From Fremontodendron californicum (taxonomy: Eukaryota > Streptophyta > Magnoliopsida > Malvales > Malvaceae), in assembly GCA_030761205.1 (NCBI GenBank), contig JAULJL010000035.1:15293001-15357000 (forward strand): a stretch of 64,000 bases of DNA, given 5' to 3'. Made by a program: the position numbers and the translations under genes. The notes beneath the pieces are model-generated. The model worked only from the letters and a program-made list of their open reading frames with translations. It ran no database searches and was not told the origin of the DNA. This document shows positions 12,001-23,340 of the stretch, piece by piece (position 1 is the stretch's first letter; each line of letters starts with the position of its first letter).

Positions 12001-15000
12001 GGCTATTGCTGAGAATCAGGAATCAGGCAAAGATAAACCAACACTAATTTTGTACGGTCAGTGAAATCACATGGAAAGGAAAGGGGCTTTCTTTTTCATT
12101 TCTTCATTCATTTTTGCATTTTCCATTTTTTATTTTCTATTTTTTTCATTTTTTCTCATTTTTTTCATTTTTTTTTTTTTTTTCTGTTTTGTTTTGTTTT
12201 TGAAAACAGTAAATTGAAGATTTGTCCTTAAATTGAATTCCCTGACTAATCAAGGCTCGATTCGTCTTAAGGAAACGAATTCGATTTGCAAGAAAGGAAA
12301 CGACCTCGACGATGTTCTCGGGGCCTTAACCTTTCTTGTTCTCAGCTGTGTTTAAAATTCTGGATATCTCCTCCAGAAGCTTCGGCTATCACCACCAAAG
12401 TCTTGCTCATTTTTTTAAAATGTAAAAATTCTAGGTATCACCTCCAGAAACTTCAGCTATCACCATCGAAGACTTTTTACCTTTTCAAAGGATTTTAAAA
12501 CTCTGGATATCTCCACCAGAGGGTTCAGCTATCACCACCGAAGTCTTGCTCATTTTTAAAACTGTAAAATTTTGGGTATCATCTCCAGAAGCTTCAGCTA
12601 TCACCACCGAAGACTCTCTACCTTTTCAAAGGACTTTAAAAAAAACTCTGGATATCTCCACCAGAGGCTTCAGCTATCACCACCGAAGACTTGTTCATAA
12701 ATAAAAAAAAGTACTTCGACGATGATTTCGGGGCTCGACTCGCCTTAAGGAAACGAAATCGATTATACCTGAAAGCTTTTAAGAGATGATGCAAATGCTT
12801 CATGATGCAAATGCAAATGTCTTTTGTTGATGCAAACGCTTCTTGATGTAGATGCAAATGACTTAGATTGGTGCAAATGTCTTTGATGCAAATGTAAATG
12901 ACTTGATTTGATGCAAACTTTCTTGATGCAGATTCAACTAACTTAGATTGATGCAAATGCTTCTTGATGTAGATGCACATGTTGAATAAAATTTTGGATA
13001 ACTCCTCTAAAAGAAGATTCCTCATTTTTCAAAATTATAAAACCCTGGATATCTCCACCAGAGGCTTCAGCTATCACCACCGAAGACTTCTTCATTTTTA
13101 AAACTGTAAAATTTTGGATATCCCCACCAGAAGCTTTGGCTATCACCACCAAAGACTTGCTCAATATAAAATTCTAGATAACTCATCTAGAAGAAGATTT
13201 CTCATGTTTCAAAATTATAAAACCCTGGATATCTCCACCAGAGGCTTCAGCTATCACCACCGAAGACTTATTCACTTTTAAAACTGCAAAATTCTGGATA
13301 TCACCACCAGAAGCTTTGGCTATCACCACCAAAGACTTGGTCATTGTAAAATTCTGGGTAACTCCTTGAGAATAAAATTTCTCATTTTTCAAAATTATAA
13401 AACCCTGGATATCTCCACCAGAGGCTTCAGCTATCACCACCGAAGACTTGTTCACTTTTAAAACTGTAAAATTCTGGATATCCCCACCAGAAGCTTTGGC
13501 TATCACCACCAAAGACATGCTCATTGTAAAATTCTGGGTAACTCCTTCAGAATAAAATTTTTCATTTTTCAAAATTATAAAACCCTGGATATCTCCACCA
13601 GAGGCTTCAGCTATCACCACTGAAGACTTGTTCACTTTTAAAACTGTAAAATTCTGGATATCACCACCAGAAGCTTTGGCTATCACCACTAAAGACTTGC
13701 TCATTGTAAAATTCTGGGTAACTCCTTCAGAATAAAATTTCTCATGTTTTCAAAATTATAAAACCCTGGATATCTCCACCAGAGGCTTCAGCTATCACCA
13801 CCGAAGACTTGTTCACTTTTAAAACTGTAAAATTCTGGATATCCCCACCAGAAACTTTGGCTATCACCACCAAAGACTTGCTCATTGTAAAATTCTGGAT
13901 ATCCCCACCAGAAGAAAATTTCTCATTTTTCAAAATTATAAAACTCTGGATATCTCCACCAGAGGCTTCAGCTATCACCACCGAAGACTTGTTCACTTTT
14001 TAAAAACTGTAAAATTCTGGATATCCCCACCAGAAGCTTTGAGAAATGATGCAGATGCACATGTCTTTTAACAAGGTGCTCATGCTTCATGGTGCAAATG
14101 TAAAATATTTCTTAGTGCAAATGCAAATGGCCTGGATTGATGCCCATGTTTCATGATGCAGATGCCCCTACTAATTGTGTTCATGTAACTGGTTTATGAA
14201 TGGTATAACTACAATTACCACACAATAATGAAAATGCAATGATTCTAGAAATGATGCAATTGCTTGAGATGACACAAATGCGAATTCCATGAAGAATGTA
14301 AATGTAAAGGTAAAATGCAGATGCTTATGGAATAATGCCAATGCAAATACCAATGAATGATGCAAATGCTTGCCGACACTGTGCAGATGCAAAAGCTCGA
14401 TAAAGAGATGAGTGCTCATGAGTGATGCAAATGCCCTCGGTTGTTTTTCTAGACTTTGGCTTAGCCTTTCAAATTCATTTTTCCTCTTCAAATCAGAGTA
14501 TATCTTCAATTCATTTCGGCTATTCTCTTTGCCCCAACAGTTTTCAAACTTTCATCAACAGAGATCTGAACTGGGTTCGATATCTTCTTCTCATATCTGG
14601 AAGTCAGGATCTATCCTGGCAGTTCTATACCTTTGAGTTAGAAAAATCCTTGTCACATGTCATCATCAAAAATGGGTATTTCAATTTTTTTTTTTTTTTG
14701 TTTTGAAAAACAATTTTGCTTATTTAAGGAAAACTTCTAAGCCAAAATTTTTAACTCCACAGTGTATGATGTACAAATCTTTTGATGACTGATGATCACT
14801 GTTAGAAAATTCCCTAAGTATCAATCTGGTTTTTTTTCAACTGGGATTGGCAAGGCTTGGTATAACAAGATTCTGGCTTTTCTAGGAAAACTTCATGACA
14901 AAAATGTATATCCCTTCTAGGCTCACAAATGGAACAGTTTTTATAAATCATGAATTCATTGAGAACCAAACAAATTCAACATTCCTTTAGTTTCCATATC

Positions 15001-16861
15001 AAGGCATTTTGACAAGCGTCAAGATTGGCCAGGATGTTTAAACTGGAAAGTTGATTTTGGAGGAAAAAAGTTTCAGTTTTTGAAGACAATCCTCTGAATG
15101 AGAACTGACAATTTGGGGGGTTCAGGAATTCCTAGATGTTCCTCGATGACCACTCTTTTAATAAGATCTTTTCTTTTGGGGTATCGGCACTATCATAGAT
15201 GGCATCGAAAATTTCCAAATTTACTCTAGACCGCCCATTTTTGGGTTTTCGCCCTAGAGTCCCATTCTTTCCATTTTTTTTTCATTGTTTTACCATGCAC
15301 TTGAGAATTCTAAGTTCTTCCTTAGTGAAATGATAATTCGATGAAATGGGATAAAATCTGAGGAAAAACCTTTCAAATTAAATATTCATGCTTGATCAAA
15401 ATGGACTTTTAAAGCATATAATGTAGGCCATAGCTCAGGGTTCAGAAAGAAAGGATAAATAGGCCCAAAATATGTGTTTGAGGGTAATCAGATCAAGGAT
15501 CATTTCTTGAGGAGGATTCTCTTTGAAGCATTTGTCCCTTCTCGGACATTTCTTTCCTTTTGACTTTGCTCTTTTTCTTTCTTGCTTTTGGCTTTCCATT
15601 TGCCATGTCTTTCACACATTTTGTTTTCTTTTTTATTGTGTTTTTCTTTTGTTTTTCTTGGCTTTCATTTCACCATCTTTTTCTCTTCTTTTTCTTTGAC
15701 AGAGTAAGCCCGTATTTATTCGGGGCTCCATTTGCTTTGTGTCTATCCTTGAGCTAGGACTCATTTCACAATGATCTTTAAAAAGATCTTTCCTCGTATT
15801 TGCCCCCCAGTGTAGAGGGTGGCCCTTGATTAGGGTTCAAAGAAGAAAAAAAAAAATCTTTTGGCTCAAAAGGGGTGACTATGGATCATTTCTTTTTGTG
15901 CGAAAGCGATATGAAAGATGGCCATTTCTCATGTCAAGCACGAATATTTACATTGAAAAGCAATCCCCAGGGGAAATAGATATTCAAAATTTCATTTTGC
16001 ACTTTGGAATCATCCGAATTCTCATATGCATGATATCACAATTTTTCTCTTTTTTTTCTTTTTTCTTTTTTTTCTTTTTGTTTTTTCGTCGCATGCCCCA
16101 ATGATTCATGCGTTTAGTCCATCCTTATTCACCATGTATCCATCATTTCCACATATGATGCCCCAATTTGATTAATCAATGAGAATTTGTATCAACGAGG
16201 AACATGGCAAGTCTAGGTCTATTTTGAAAAGGCTGAGTTTCCAATCTGAGTTCTTTGAAGAGACAAGGAAAATATGACCCAAAAACGGGTTTTCTCTGGG
16301 ACAAGGGATAATCTAGTTTAATCATTGTGCCCCAGGATGTCAATCATGAAGTGATGTTTGGGCAATTAATGTTTTGGCACAATCTTGACACACATCAAAT
16401 TACCAAAATCTGGATTCTTGATAGAATGTCTCATTTGTTTGATTTTCAAGGAATTTGAAAATTTTCAAAAAGTTCGTTCCTTTGTTCATAGCCTAGACTA
16501 AGATCTACGTCTTTGCTTATTCTGTGATGACAATGGTTTTATGAAGTCAAATCATTCATATTCCTTGAAGCATTAGGTCTTTCAAGTGGTCTCGGTTCAA
16601 AAGATTTAGGCTTAGGAAAACCTAAAAGAGAGGGCTGAAGGTATTGGGTCATTTCTAACAATGATCATCAATCTTCTTGAGACTATCCATCACTAAAAAT
16701 TCCTTAATGCTTGTTTTTGCAAATTCAAGTTATTGTTGAAACACGACAAACACAAAGCATTTAAAATACAAAATTCATTTAATTCATGTAGATGTTAACA
16801 TGAGACAAGTGTTTTCCTCATCATAGTGTATAGAACTACATGTGTCAAAAACCTAATATGA
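12001..16861 (-). other. Post-gag non-coding region of the gag-only element
   Basis: Between the gag stop and the purine tract there are about 4.9 kb without any recognisable retroviral domain. The small open frames are T-rich or repeat-derived shadows. It holds T-rich tracts, ATGCAAATG-like short repeats (about 12780-12970 and 14040-14430) and the hairpin minisatellite annotated separately. In a pol-bearing relative this interval would hold protease, reverse transcriptase and integrase. Confidence 0.7.
12350..14040 (-). repeat. Minisatellite of hairpin-forming units, 180-base period
   Basis: Units containing CTGGATATCTCCACCAGAGG and CTATCACCACCGAAGACTTG recur many times. From 13021 to about 13740 they form an exact 180-base period made of two related half-units. 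Upstream, from 12350 to 12690, looser units of about 90 bases occur. In frame they give spurious peptides rich in SSVVIAEASGGDIQ. The position, between gag and the purine tract, is where Ogre/Tat elements often carry tandem repeats. Confidence 0.88.
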
Positions 16862-18346
16862 TCATGCACAATGTTTTTTATGACACTTGATTTCCCCATC
16901 TTCAAAACTTATCGAACCAGCCTTGATGAGATCTCTGACCTTGTACTTCAAAGCGGGGCAGTTCTCTGTTGAGTGACCTTGATTGCCAGAATGGTACCCA
17001 CAACACTCATTAGCATCATACCAGCTCGGATAAGGGGGCTTCAGAGGCGCTATTTGCATGGGTGTCACAAGGTGATTCTGGATGAGTTGAGGTAGTATCT
17101 CACTGTATGTCATAGGAATCAGGTCAACCGGATTTCTTTTTCGCTTTTTATGCCCCCTTCGATTATTCCCGAGGATGTTCGATTGATAGACAGATGTAAA
17201 TTCTGGTGTAGTTGCAGTCATTGGTTGGTAGGGATAAAAACCTTGAGAGACATTGTTCAGGGTAGAGTTAAATGGCTGATACGAGGAGAATTGGGGAGAT
17301 GGGGCAAAGTCTTCCACGACTTGGGTATCTTCCTTTTTATTTTCAGATGCCCTGTTCTTGGTATTGGATGTTCTTTCTCCTTCAATTTTCCCATCCTTGA
17401 TAGCATTCTCAATCATCTCCCCTGAAATTACCATGTCCGAAAAATTCTTCATGGTGTTGCCGACAAGTATATCGTAGTATGGGGTCTGTAGTGTATTCAC
17501 AAAAAGGACAGTGGTTTCCTTCTGAGTTAAAGGCGGTTGTACTTGGACGACCAGGCTCATCCACCGTTGCGCATATTCTTTGAAGCTCTCAGTAGCTCTT
17601 TTCTTCATATTTTGCAAGGTGAGACGGTCAGGCGCCATGTCAGTCATATGCTTGTACTGGCTTAGAAAAGCCCTAGCCAAATCATTCCAAGAGCGTATCT
17701 GGTCCTTGCTCAACTGACTATACCACCTAATTGCGGACCCGCTGAGGCTATCCTGAAAACAGTGAATCAAAAGCTTATCATTATCTATCTGACTTGTCAT
17801 CTTTCGGCAGAACATAGTGATGTGGGCTAATAGATCGGTCGTCCCGTCATATTTCACAAAGTCAGGGATCTTGAACTTAGGAGGAATGACTAAATCGAGG
17901 ACCAAGCATCGTTCTTTCGCCTCCACACTCCCGAATACATCTGTTCTTTCTATTGCCCGGAGCCTTTCATTTAACAACTGATATTTCTCTTGGGAATCTG
18001 CCAACTCAACCTCATTTACTGCAACCCTTTTCAACTTTGCCTGTTCAGCTGGATCATCTGAGTTTAAGACATTGACGGGGTTAACAGTGTTCTGGGCATC
18101 ACTTATTGCGACCTCATCTTGGCCCTTTTGTACCTCTAACCCTTCTCCGGTGACAGAGTTTTCGGTGTATCCTTTTCCCTTGATTACAGCGGACATTAGC
18201 TCCATCAGTTTAGTCATCTGATCCTTAGATTCTGCTTGAGATTTTGCTAGCTGTTCTCGCAATTCTCTCTGTTCCCTTTCCATTTTTTCCATTCGGGCAA
18301 CTTGTTCATCCTCCATAGCACCAGCCTGTATTAAAAGTGTACTCAA
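16862..18346 (-). CDS. gag: Gag of Ogre/Tat-type element (intact)
   Basis: This 494-residue open frame is the only intact gene of the composite element. Residues about 10-60 are rich in Glu, Lys, Arg and Gln (MEKMEREQRELREQLAKSQ) and look like a coiled coil. The central part, about 150-320, carries the Ty3/gypsy gag core (IPDFVKYDGTTDLLAHITMF, then IRWYSQL and LSQYKHMTDMAPDRLTLQNM). Near the C-terminus a zinc-knuckle-like CGYHSGNQGHSTENC is followed by LKYKVRDLI, as in Tat-lineage gags. The expected role is assembly of cytoplasmic virus-like particles and RNA packaging. No protease or reverse transcriptase follows; only stop-rich DNA does. Movement would need enzymes from a related element. 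The first ATG of the open frame was taken as start. Confidence 0.9.
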   Translation of the reverse strand: MSTLLIQAGAMEDEQVARMEKMEREQRELREQLAKSQAESKDQMTKLMELMSAVIKGKGYTENSVTGEGLEVQKGQDEVAISDAQNTVNPVNVLNSDDPAEQAKLKRVAVNEVELADSQEKYQLLNERLRAIERTDVFGSVEAKERCLVLDLVIPPKFKIPDFVKYDGTTDLLAHITMFCRKMTSQIDNDKLLIHCFQDSLSGSAIRWYSQLSKDQIRSWNDLARAFLSQYKHMTDMAPDRLTLQNMKKRATESFKEYAQRWMSLVVQVQPPLTQKETTVLFVNTLQTPYYDILVGNTMKNFSDMVISGEMIENAIKDGKIEGERTSNTKNRASENKKEDTQVVEDFAPSPQFSSYQPFNSTLNNVSQGFYPYQPMTATTPEFTSVYQSNILGNNRRGHKKRKRNPVDLIPMTYSEILPQLIQNHLVTPMQIAPLKPPYPSWYDANECCGYHSGNQGHSTENCPALKYKVRDLIKAGSISFEDGEIKCHKKHCA

Positions 18347-18379
18347 TACTTCTTCTGATTTGAAATGGAAATTATTTCA

Positions 18380-19860
18380 AAGACTCCTAAAGCCAAGCCA
18401 ACTTTTGTTTTTTTTTCTTCAAATGTATGTCATGATGAATGAGCCATGAATGCAATTTGATGCATGTGAAGCCTAAACAATATGATGTATGGACATGTAT
18501 AATGGAAACATGCTGACCATATATGTAATAAATGCAATCACAATGCCAACATGTTGCAAACAAAGAATAAACAAATCAACACATGGATATATGCAATGAC
18601 TGATCATGTGCATTTTAGCATATTTCCCAATGAATGTTCATATGTTCTATGAATGCAACATGGTGTCAATTATGATACATGCAAACAATGAATGATTGAT
18701 ACAGAGTATATACAAAGAAAATCATACTAACCATGTGTGTCATGAATGTGACCTAATGCTAATCATGATGTATGTAATAAGCAAATTAATGCATAGATAT
18801 ATACAGAATGACCATGTATGTTCCAAATGCATTTCCCAATGAATGATCATATACACTATGAATGCCATACAATGTCAATTATGATGCATGTGAAGAATAA
18901 ATGACTGACACAGAGTATATACAAAGAAAGTCATGCTGGCCGTGTATGTCATGAATGCAACCTGATGCCAATATGAAAAATTAATGCATGAGCATAACAT
19001 GACGACTATGTATGCCATGAATGCACCCTGATGCCAACATGATGCATGTAAAAAATAAGCAAATTAATGCATGGATATATACAATGAATGACCATGTATG
19101 TTCCAAATGCATTACCAATGAATGATCATATACACTATGAATGCCACATAATGTCAATTATGATGCATGTGAAGAATAAATGACTGACACAGAGTATATA
19201 CAAAGAAAGTCATGCTGGCCGTGTATGTCATGAATGCAACCTGATGCCAATATGAAAAATTAATGCATGAGCATAACATGACGACTATGTATGCCATGAA
19301 TGCACCCTGATGCCAACATGATGCATGTAAAAAATAAGCAAATTAATGCATGGATATATATAGGAAAATCATTTCTGACTATGAATGCATGAATGCAACT
19401 TGATGCTACCATGATGCATATAAAGAAAGAATAAATTGATATATGGATATATACAGAAAAATCATGCTAACTATGAATACATGAATGCAACTTGACGCTA
19501 ACATGATGCATATAGAGAAAGAATAAATTGATATATGGATATATACAGAAAAATCATGCTGACTATGAATGCATGAATGCAACTTGATGCCAACATGATG
19601 CATGTAAAGAAAGAATAAATTGATATATGGATATATATAGAAAAATCATGCTGACTATGAATGGATGAATGCAACTTGATGCCAACATGATGCATGTAAA
19701 GAAAGAATAAATTCATACATAAGTATATACAAATAATGACCATGCATGTCATAAACGTATCTTACAATGAATGACCATGCATGCTATGACTATAACATGA
19801 TGTCAAAATGATACATGCAAAAATAAATGAATTAACACAATTTTTTTTTTTTGATTTTTT
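18380..19860 (-). repeat. Repeat-rich leader of gag-only element, right copy
   Basis: This lies upstream of gag. Diverged units contain ATGCATG, GATGCCAACATGATGCATGT and GGATATATACA. Two nearly exact copies about 280 bases apart lie near 18890-19360, followed by four units of about 92 bases between 19360 and 19730. The counterpart in the left copy is 5010-6490. There is no gene; the open frames here only reflect the repeat. Confidence 0.75.
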
Positions 19861-20188
19861 TTTTTTTGATAAACCAATCACATCATTTTCAAAAGAATTT
19901 CAGGGTGGATCTTACTATGGTACAATATGCAAATGTTCATGTGACACTACCGGTTTTATGAAATCATCAAATTAAATTACCAATTGTTTATTGCAAAGAA
20001 TGAGATCAATAATACAACCAAAAATGTACATGCTCTATTTACACATGCATGAAATGTGCAACATGCAAAAATGCTTGAAAAAGGATTTTTTTTTTTTTAA
20101 AAACAGCTAATGAACATCTGCCCCAGCAATATCTGCTTATTTAGGCATCACGATGCCTTCGAGGCGGAGTATCACATTTATTACGGGC

Positions 20189-20202
20189 GATGTACGTACA
20201 TC
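20189..20202. other. Perfect palindrome in the element leader
   Basis: GATGTACGTACATC is a 14-base perfect palindrome enclosed by GGGC on one side and GCCC on the other. It sits about 710 bases inside the primer site. The same palindrome is at 6825-6838 in the left copy. A palindromic segment held by a short stem in a leader is what dimer-initiation sites of retroviral RNAs look like; this role is inferred only. Confidence 0.5.
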
Positions 20203-20911
20203 GTTGCCCGATCTACCACACTTATTCGGAGTGTAAAACATGTAACAAAAAGTTTAGAAATGTCCCTCCATGTGTTCCTATTTTCGGTATATCTAACGAA
20301 AATTCGGGATGGCTTCGCCTAGGTTCACTATATGAGGGTGAATCGGTTCTAAGGCCCCGAATTGTTCCTCACTGTCGCCGGTGAAGGCTAGTAAGGCACC
20401 CTGATAAAAGCGGGTTCAATTCGTTAGAGTATATTTTCCTATGCCCGTACGGAGGATTATCACGAAGGCATTAGGTACTTTATACTCCGAAAGTGTTTCA
20501 CTAGCCCATACGGAGGATCATCACGAAGGCGTAGTTACTTTACTCCCACTTAAAAGGACGGAACCCGGGTATAGGATTCATGTTATGCAAATGCACGTGT
20601 AGTGTGTGTGGAGGAATAATAAACCTTTCACCACCTATTCTACAAACCTTATTTTAAATGCCCTAGCAATTAAAACATTCAAGAATAGTGTAACGCATTA
20701 ACCAACAAGCAATTATAATATGCAACCTTAAATAACTAGAGAACAATAGTAAAATGCATGCACATGAGTATGAACATATTTAAAAATATTTTACTATTTT
20801 TCAAAATTCTCCTTATTAAAAAAATGTGGGAATTAAAATTAAATACCAATTAAACCAACAAAACCAAGACTGAGATAACACACGACTAATTCTAGGCCTG
20901 ACTCTCTAATA

Positions 20912-20931
20912 TGTCCCCAGTGGAGTCGCCA
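20912..20931 (-). other. Primer binding site, right copy
   Basis: The minus strand reads TGGCGACTCCACTGGGGACA, three bases from the LTR end. This is the primer site typical of Ogre/Tat elements (reported as tRNA-Arg). Confidence 0.85.
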
Positions 20932-21335
20932 AGCTGTCGCAACCTAAAAAAATAACGACGAGTCTCATCGCAATACTTTATTATTCGTTAGGCGTGACAT
21001 TAAAAAAAACCGAGGAAAAGTCGACTTAATTCCTCTAAAAAAAATGAAGGTTTTGAAAATGACCTTAAAAGACATGGAGTCGCCACCAATCTTTTTTAGC
21101 TAGGTGTGATCGGCCACCTATTAAAACCGGTTTTATAAAATATTTTAAAAATTAATTAAAACATTTTAAAAACCAATTTCAAGTCTGCGTTTTAAACCAG
21201 AGAAATCAAAGAAGCGGGTTCGGGAGTCGGTTACGTGCGGGGAAGGATTAGCACCCCCACAACGCCCGTATAAATCGGTACCTTATTAATCGTGTGTTAT
21301 CTCAAGTCTCGGTAAAAGTTGGTTTTAAATTTAGT

Positions 21336-21693
21336 CGGGCGTTGTGGGGGAAGGATTAGCACCCCCACAACGCCCGTATAAATCGGTACCTTATTAATCG
21401 TGTGTTATCTCAAGTCTCGGTAAAAGACATGGAGTCGCCACCAATCTTTTTTAGCTAGGTGTGATCGGCCACCTATTAAAACCGGTTTTATAAAATATTT
21501 TAAAAATTAATTAAAACATTTTAAAAACCAATTTCAAGTCTGCGTTTTAAACCAGAGAAATCAAAGAAGCGGGTTCGGGAGTCGGTTACGTGCGGGGAAG
21601 GATTAGCACCCCCACAACGCCCGTATAAATCGGTACCTTATTAATCGTGTGTTATCTCAAGTCTCGGTAAAAGTTGGTTTTAAATTTAGTATT
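21336..21693. repeat. Rearranged duplication with inverted repeat in LTR
   Basis: This block of about 358 bases is absent from the LTR at 7571-11987. It repeats the LTR segment containing GGAGTCGCCACC and GGTTACGTGCGGGGAAGG. Its start forms a perfect 15-base inverted repeat, with arms at 21336-21350 and 21362-21376 and an 11-base spacer. The pattern suggests a strand-switch during reverse transcription or repair. Confidence 0.8.
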
Positions 21694-22472
21694 TCAAATT
21701 AATTCCCAATTTAAAGAAAAATAATTCCATTTTTTTATTGAAAATGATCCGGAATTTATAAATTCAAAATTTTCCTATATTCCCCAACAAACGTGGCAAA
21801 ATATAGAAATTTTTAATAGTTTTGGAAAACTTTCCGAATCATTCTCTTTTTTTGAAAGAAAGATATTCATTTATTAATAATAATTGATGATATTCCCTCC
21901 AGCAAACCCGGTAGAGAACTCATGAATTATTTTAACTCGGGAATATCTTTATTTTTATTGAAAATCATTATCTTTTTTGAAAACATTTAAAAGAAATGAA
22001 TATGTATAGGCATGACATAAATAAAATGACATATCAAAATCTAAATAATATAATGCAACCTAAATGTCATGACACAGAGAAATTATTATGGCAAGAATCA
22101 CATATTATATAAAATGCATGAATATAAAAATGCAATGCATGAGATGTATTTTTTCCTTTAATTAAGGAAATCCGTATATCTAAAAAGATATCCGGCTACC
22201 TTAGGAAAATATGTCAAATTAAATATTCTAAAACCAAAATACTTTGTGATTGTTTGAAAACAATTTTGAAAAGCTTGAATTAAAAATAAAAACTGGGCTA
22301 AAATTTTTTAAATGGATCTAATTTCCTAAGTTTAAAAAATCCGGACTTGACTACCCTTAACCCGGGATTTGAAAAACCATTTTTAGAGTTTAAAAGGCTT
22401 AGAAATCACCCTAAGTCAGTAGCTAACCCTCCTAATCAGCCCACTCTAAGTACATTAACCAAAACAGAAAAT

Positions 22473-23340
22473 TGGTTTTTCTTTAAATTCAATTCTGACT
22501 CCACTGTCCAGTTTTAATCCACGATTTTTTACCCTATTTTTAAAAATTCCAAAAATTCTAAAAAAAATACTGGAGACTCAGGACATGTAAAACTATACGA
22601 GAAAAAATCGTCTTAATTTTTTGATCAAAGATGAATTCCCAGAAAAATCATAGATGTACGAGTTTTTGGAGGAGAAAAAAAAAATTGTTTTGTTTTTCTT
22701 TAAATTCAATTCTGACTCCACTGTCCAGTTTTAATCCACGATTTTTTACCCAATTTTTAAAACTTCCAAAAATTCTAAAAAAAATACTGGAGACTCAGGA
22801 CATGTAAAACTATACGAGAAAAAATCGTCTTAATTTTTTGATCAAAGATGAATTCCCAGAAAAATCATAGATGTACGAGTTTTTGGAGGAGAAAAAAAAA
22901 ATTGTTTTGTTTTTCTTTAAATTCAATTCTGACTCCACTGTCCAGTTTTAATCCACGATTTTTTACCCAATTTTTAAAACTTCCAAAAATTCTAAAAAAA
23001 ATACTGGAGACTCAGGACATGTAAAACTATACGAGAAAAAATCGTCTTAATTTTTTGATCAAAGATGAATTCCCAGAAAAATCATAGATGTACGAGTTTT
23101 TGGAGGAGAAAAAAAAAATTGTTTTGTTTTTCTTTAAATTCAATTCTGACTCCACTGTCCAGTTTTAATCCACGATTTTTTACCCAATTTTTAAAACTTC
23201 CAAAAATTCTAAAAAAAATACTGGAGACTCAGGACATGTAAAACTACATGAAAACAAATCGGCTTAATTTTCTGATCAAAGATGAATTCCCAGAAAAATC
23301 ATAGATGTACGAGTTTTTGGAGGAGAAAAAAAACTGCTTT
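22473..23340 (-). repeat. 217-base tandem repeat in LTR, four units
   Basis: Units start at about 22480, 22697, 22914 and 23131, each opening with TCTTTAAATTCAATTCTGAC and ending with a GGAGGAGAAAA run. The other LTR has only two units (8761 and 8978), so the array changed length after or during insertion. Confidence 0.9.

Noticed and set aside
12350..14040. Regularly spaced repeats resembling a CRISPR array
   Set aside because: Repeats are contiguous minisatellite units with no unique spacers, in a plant retroelement.
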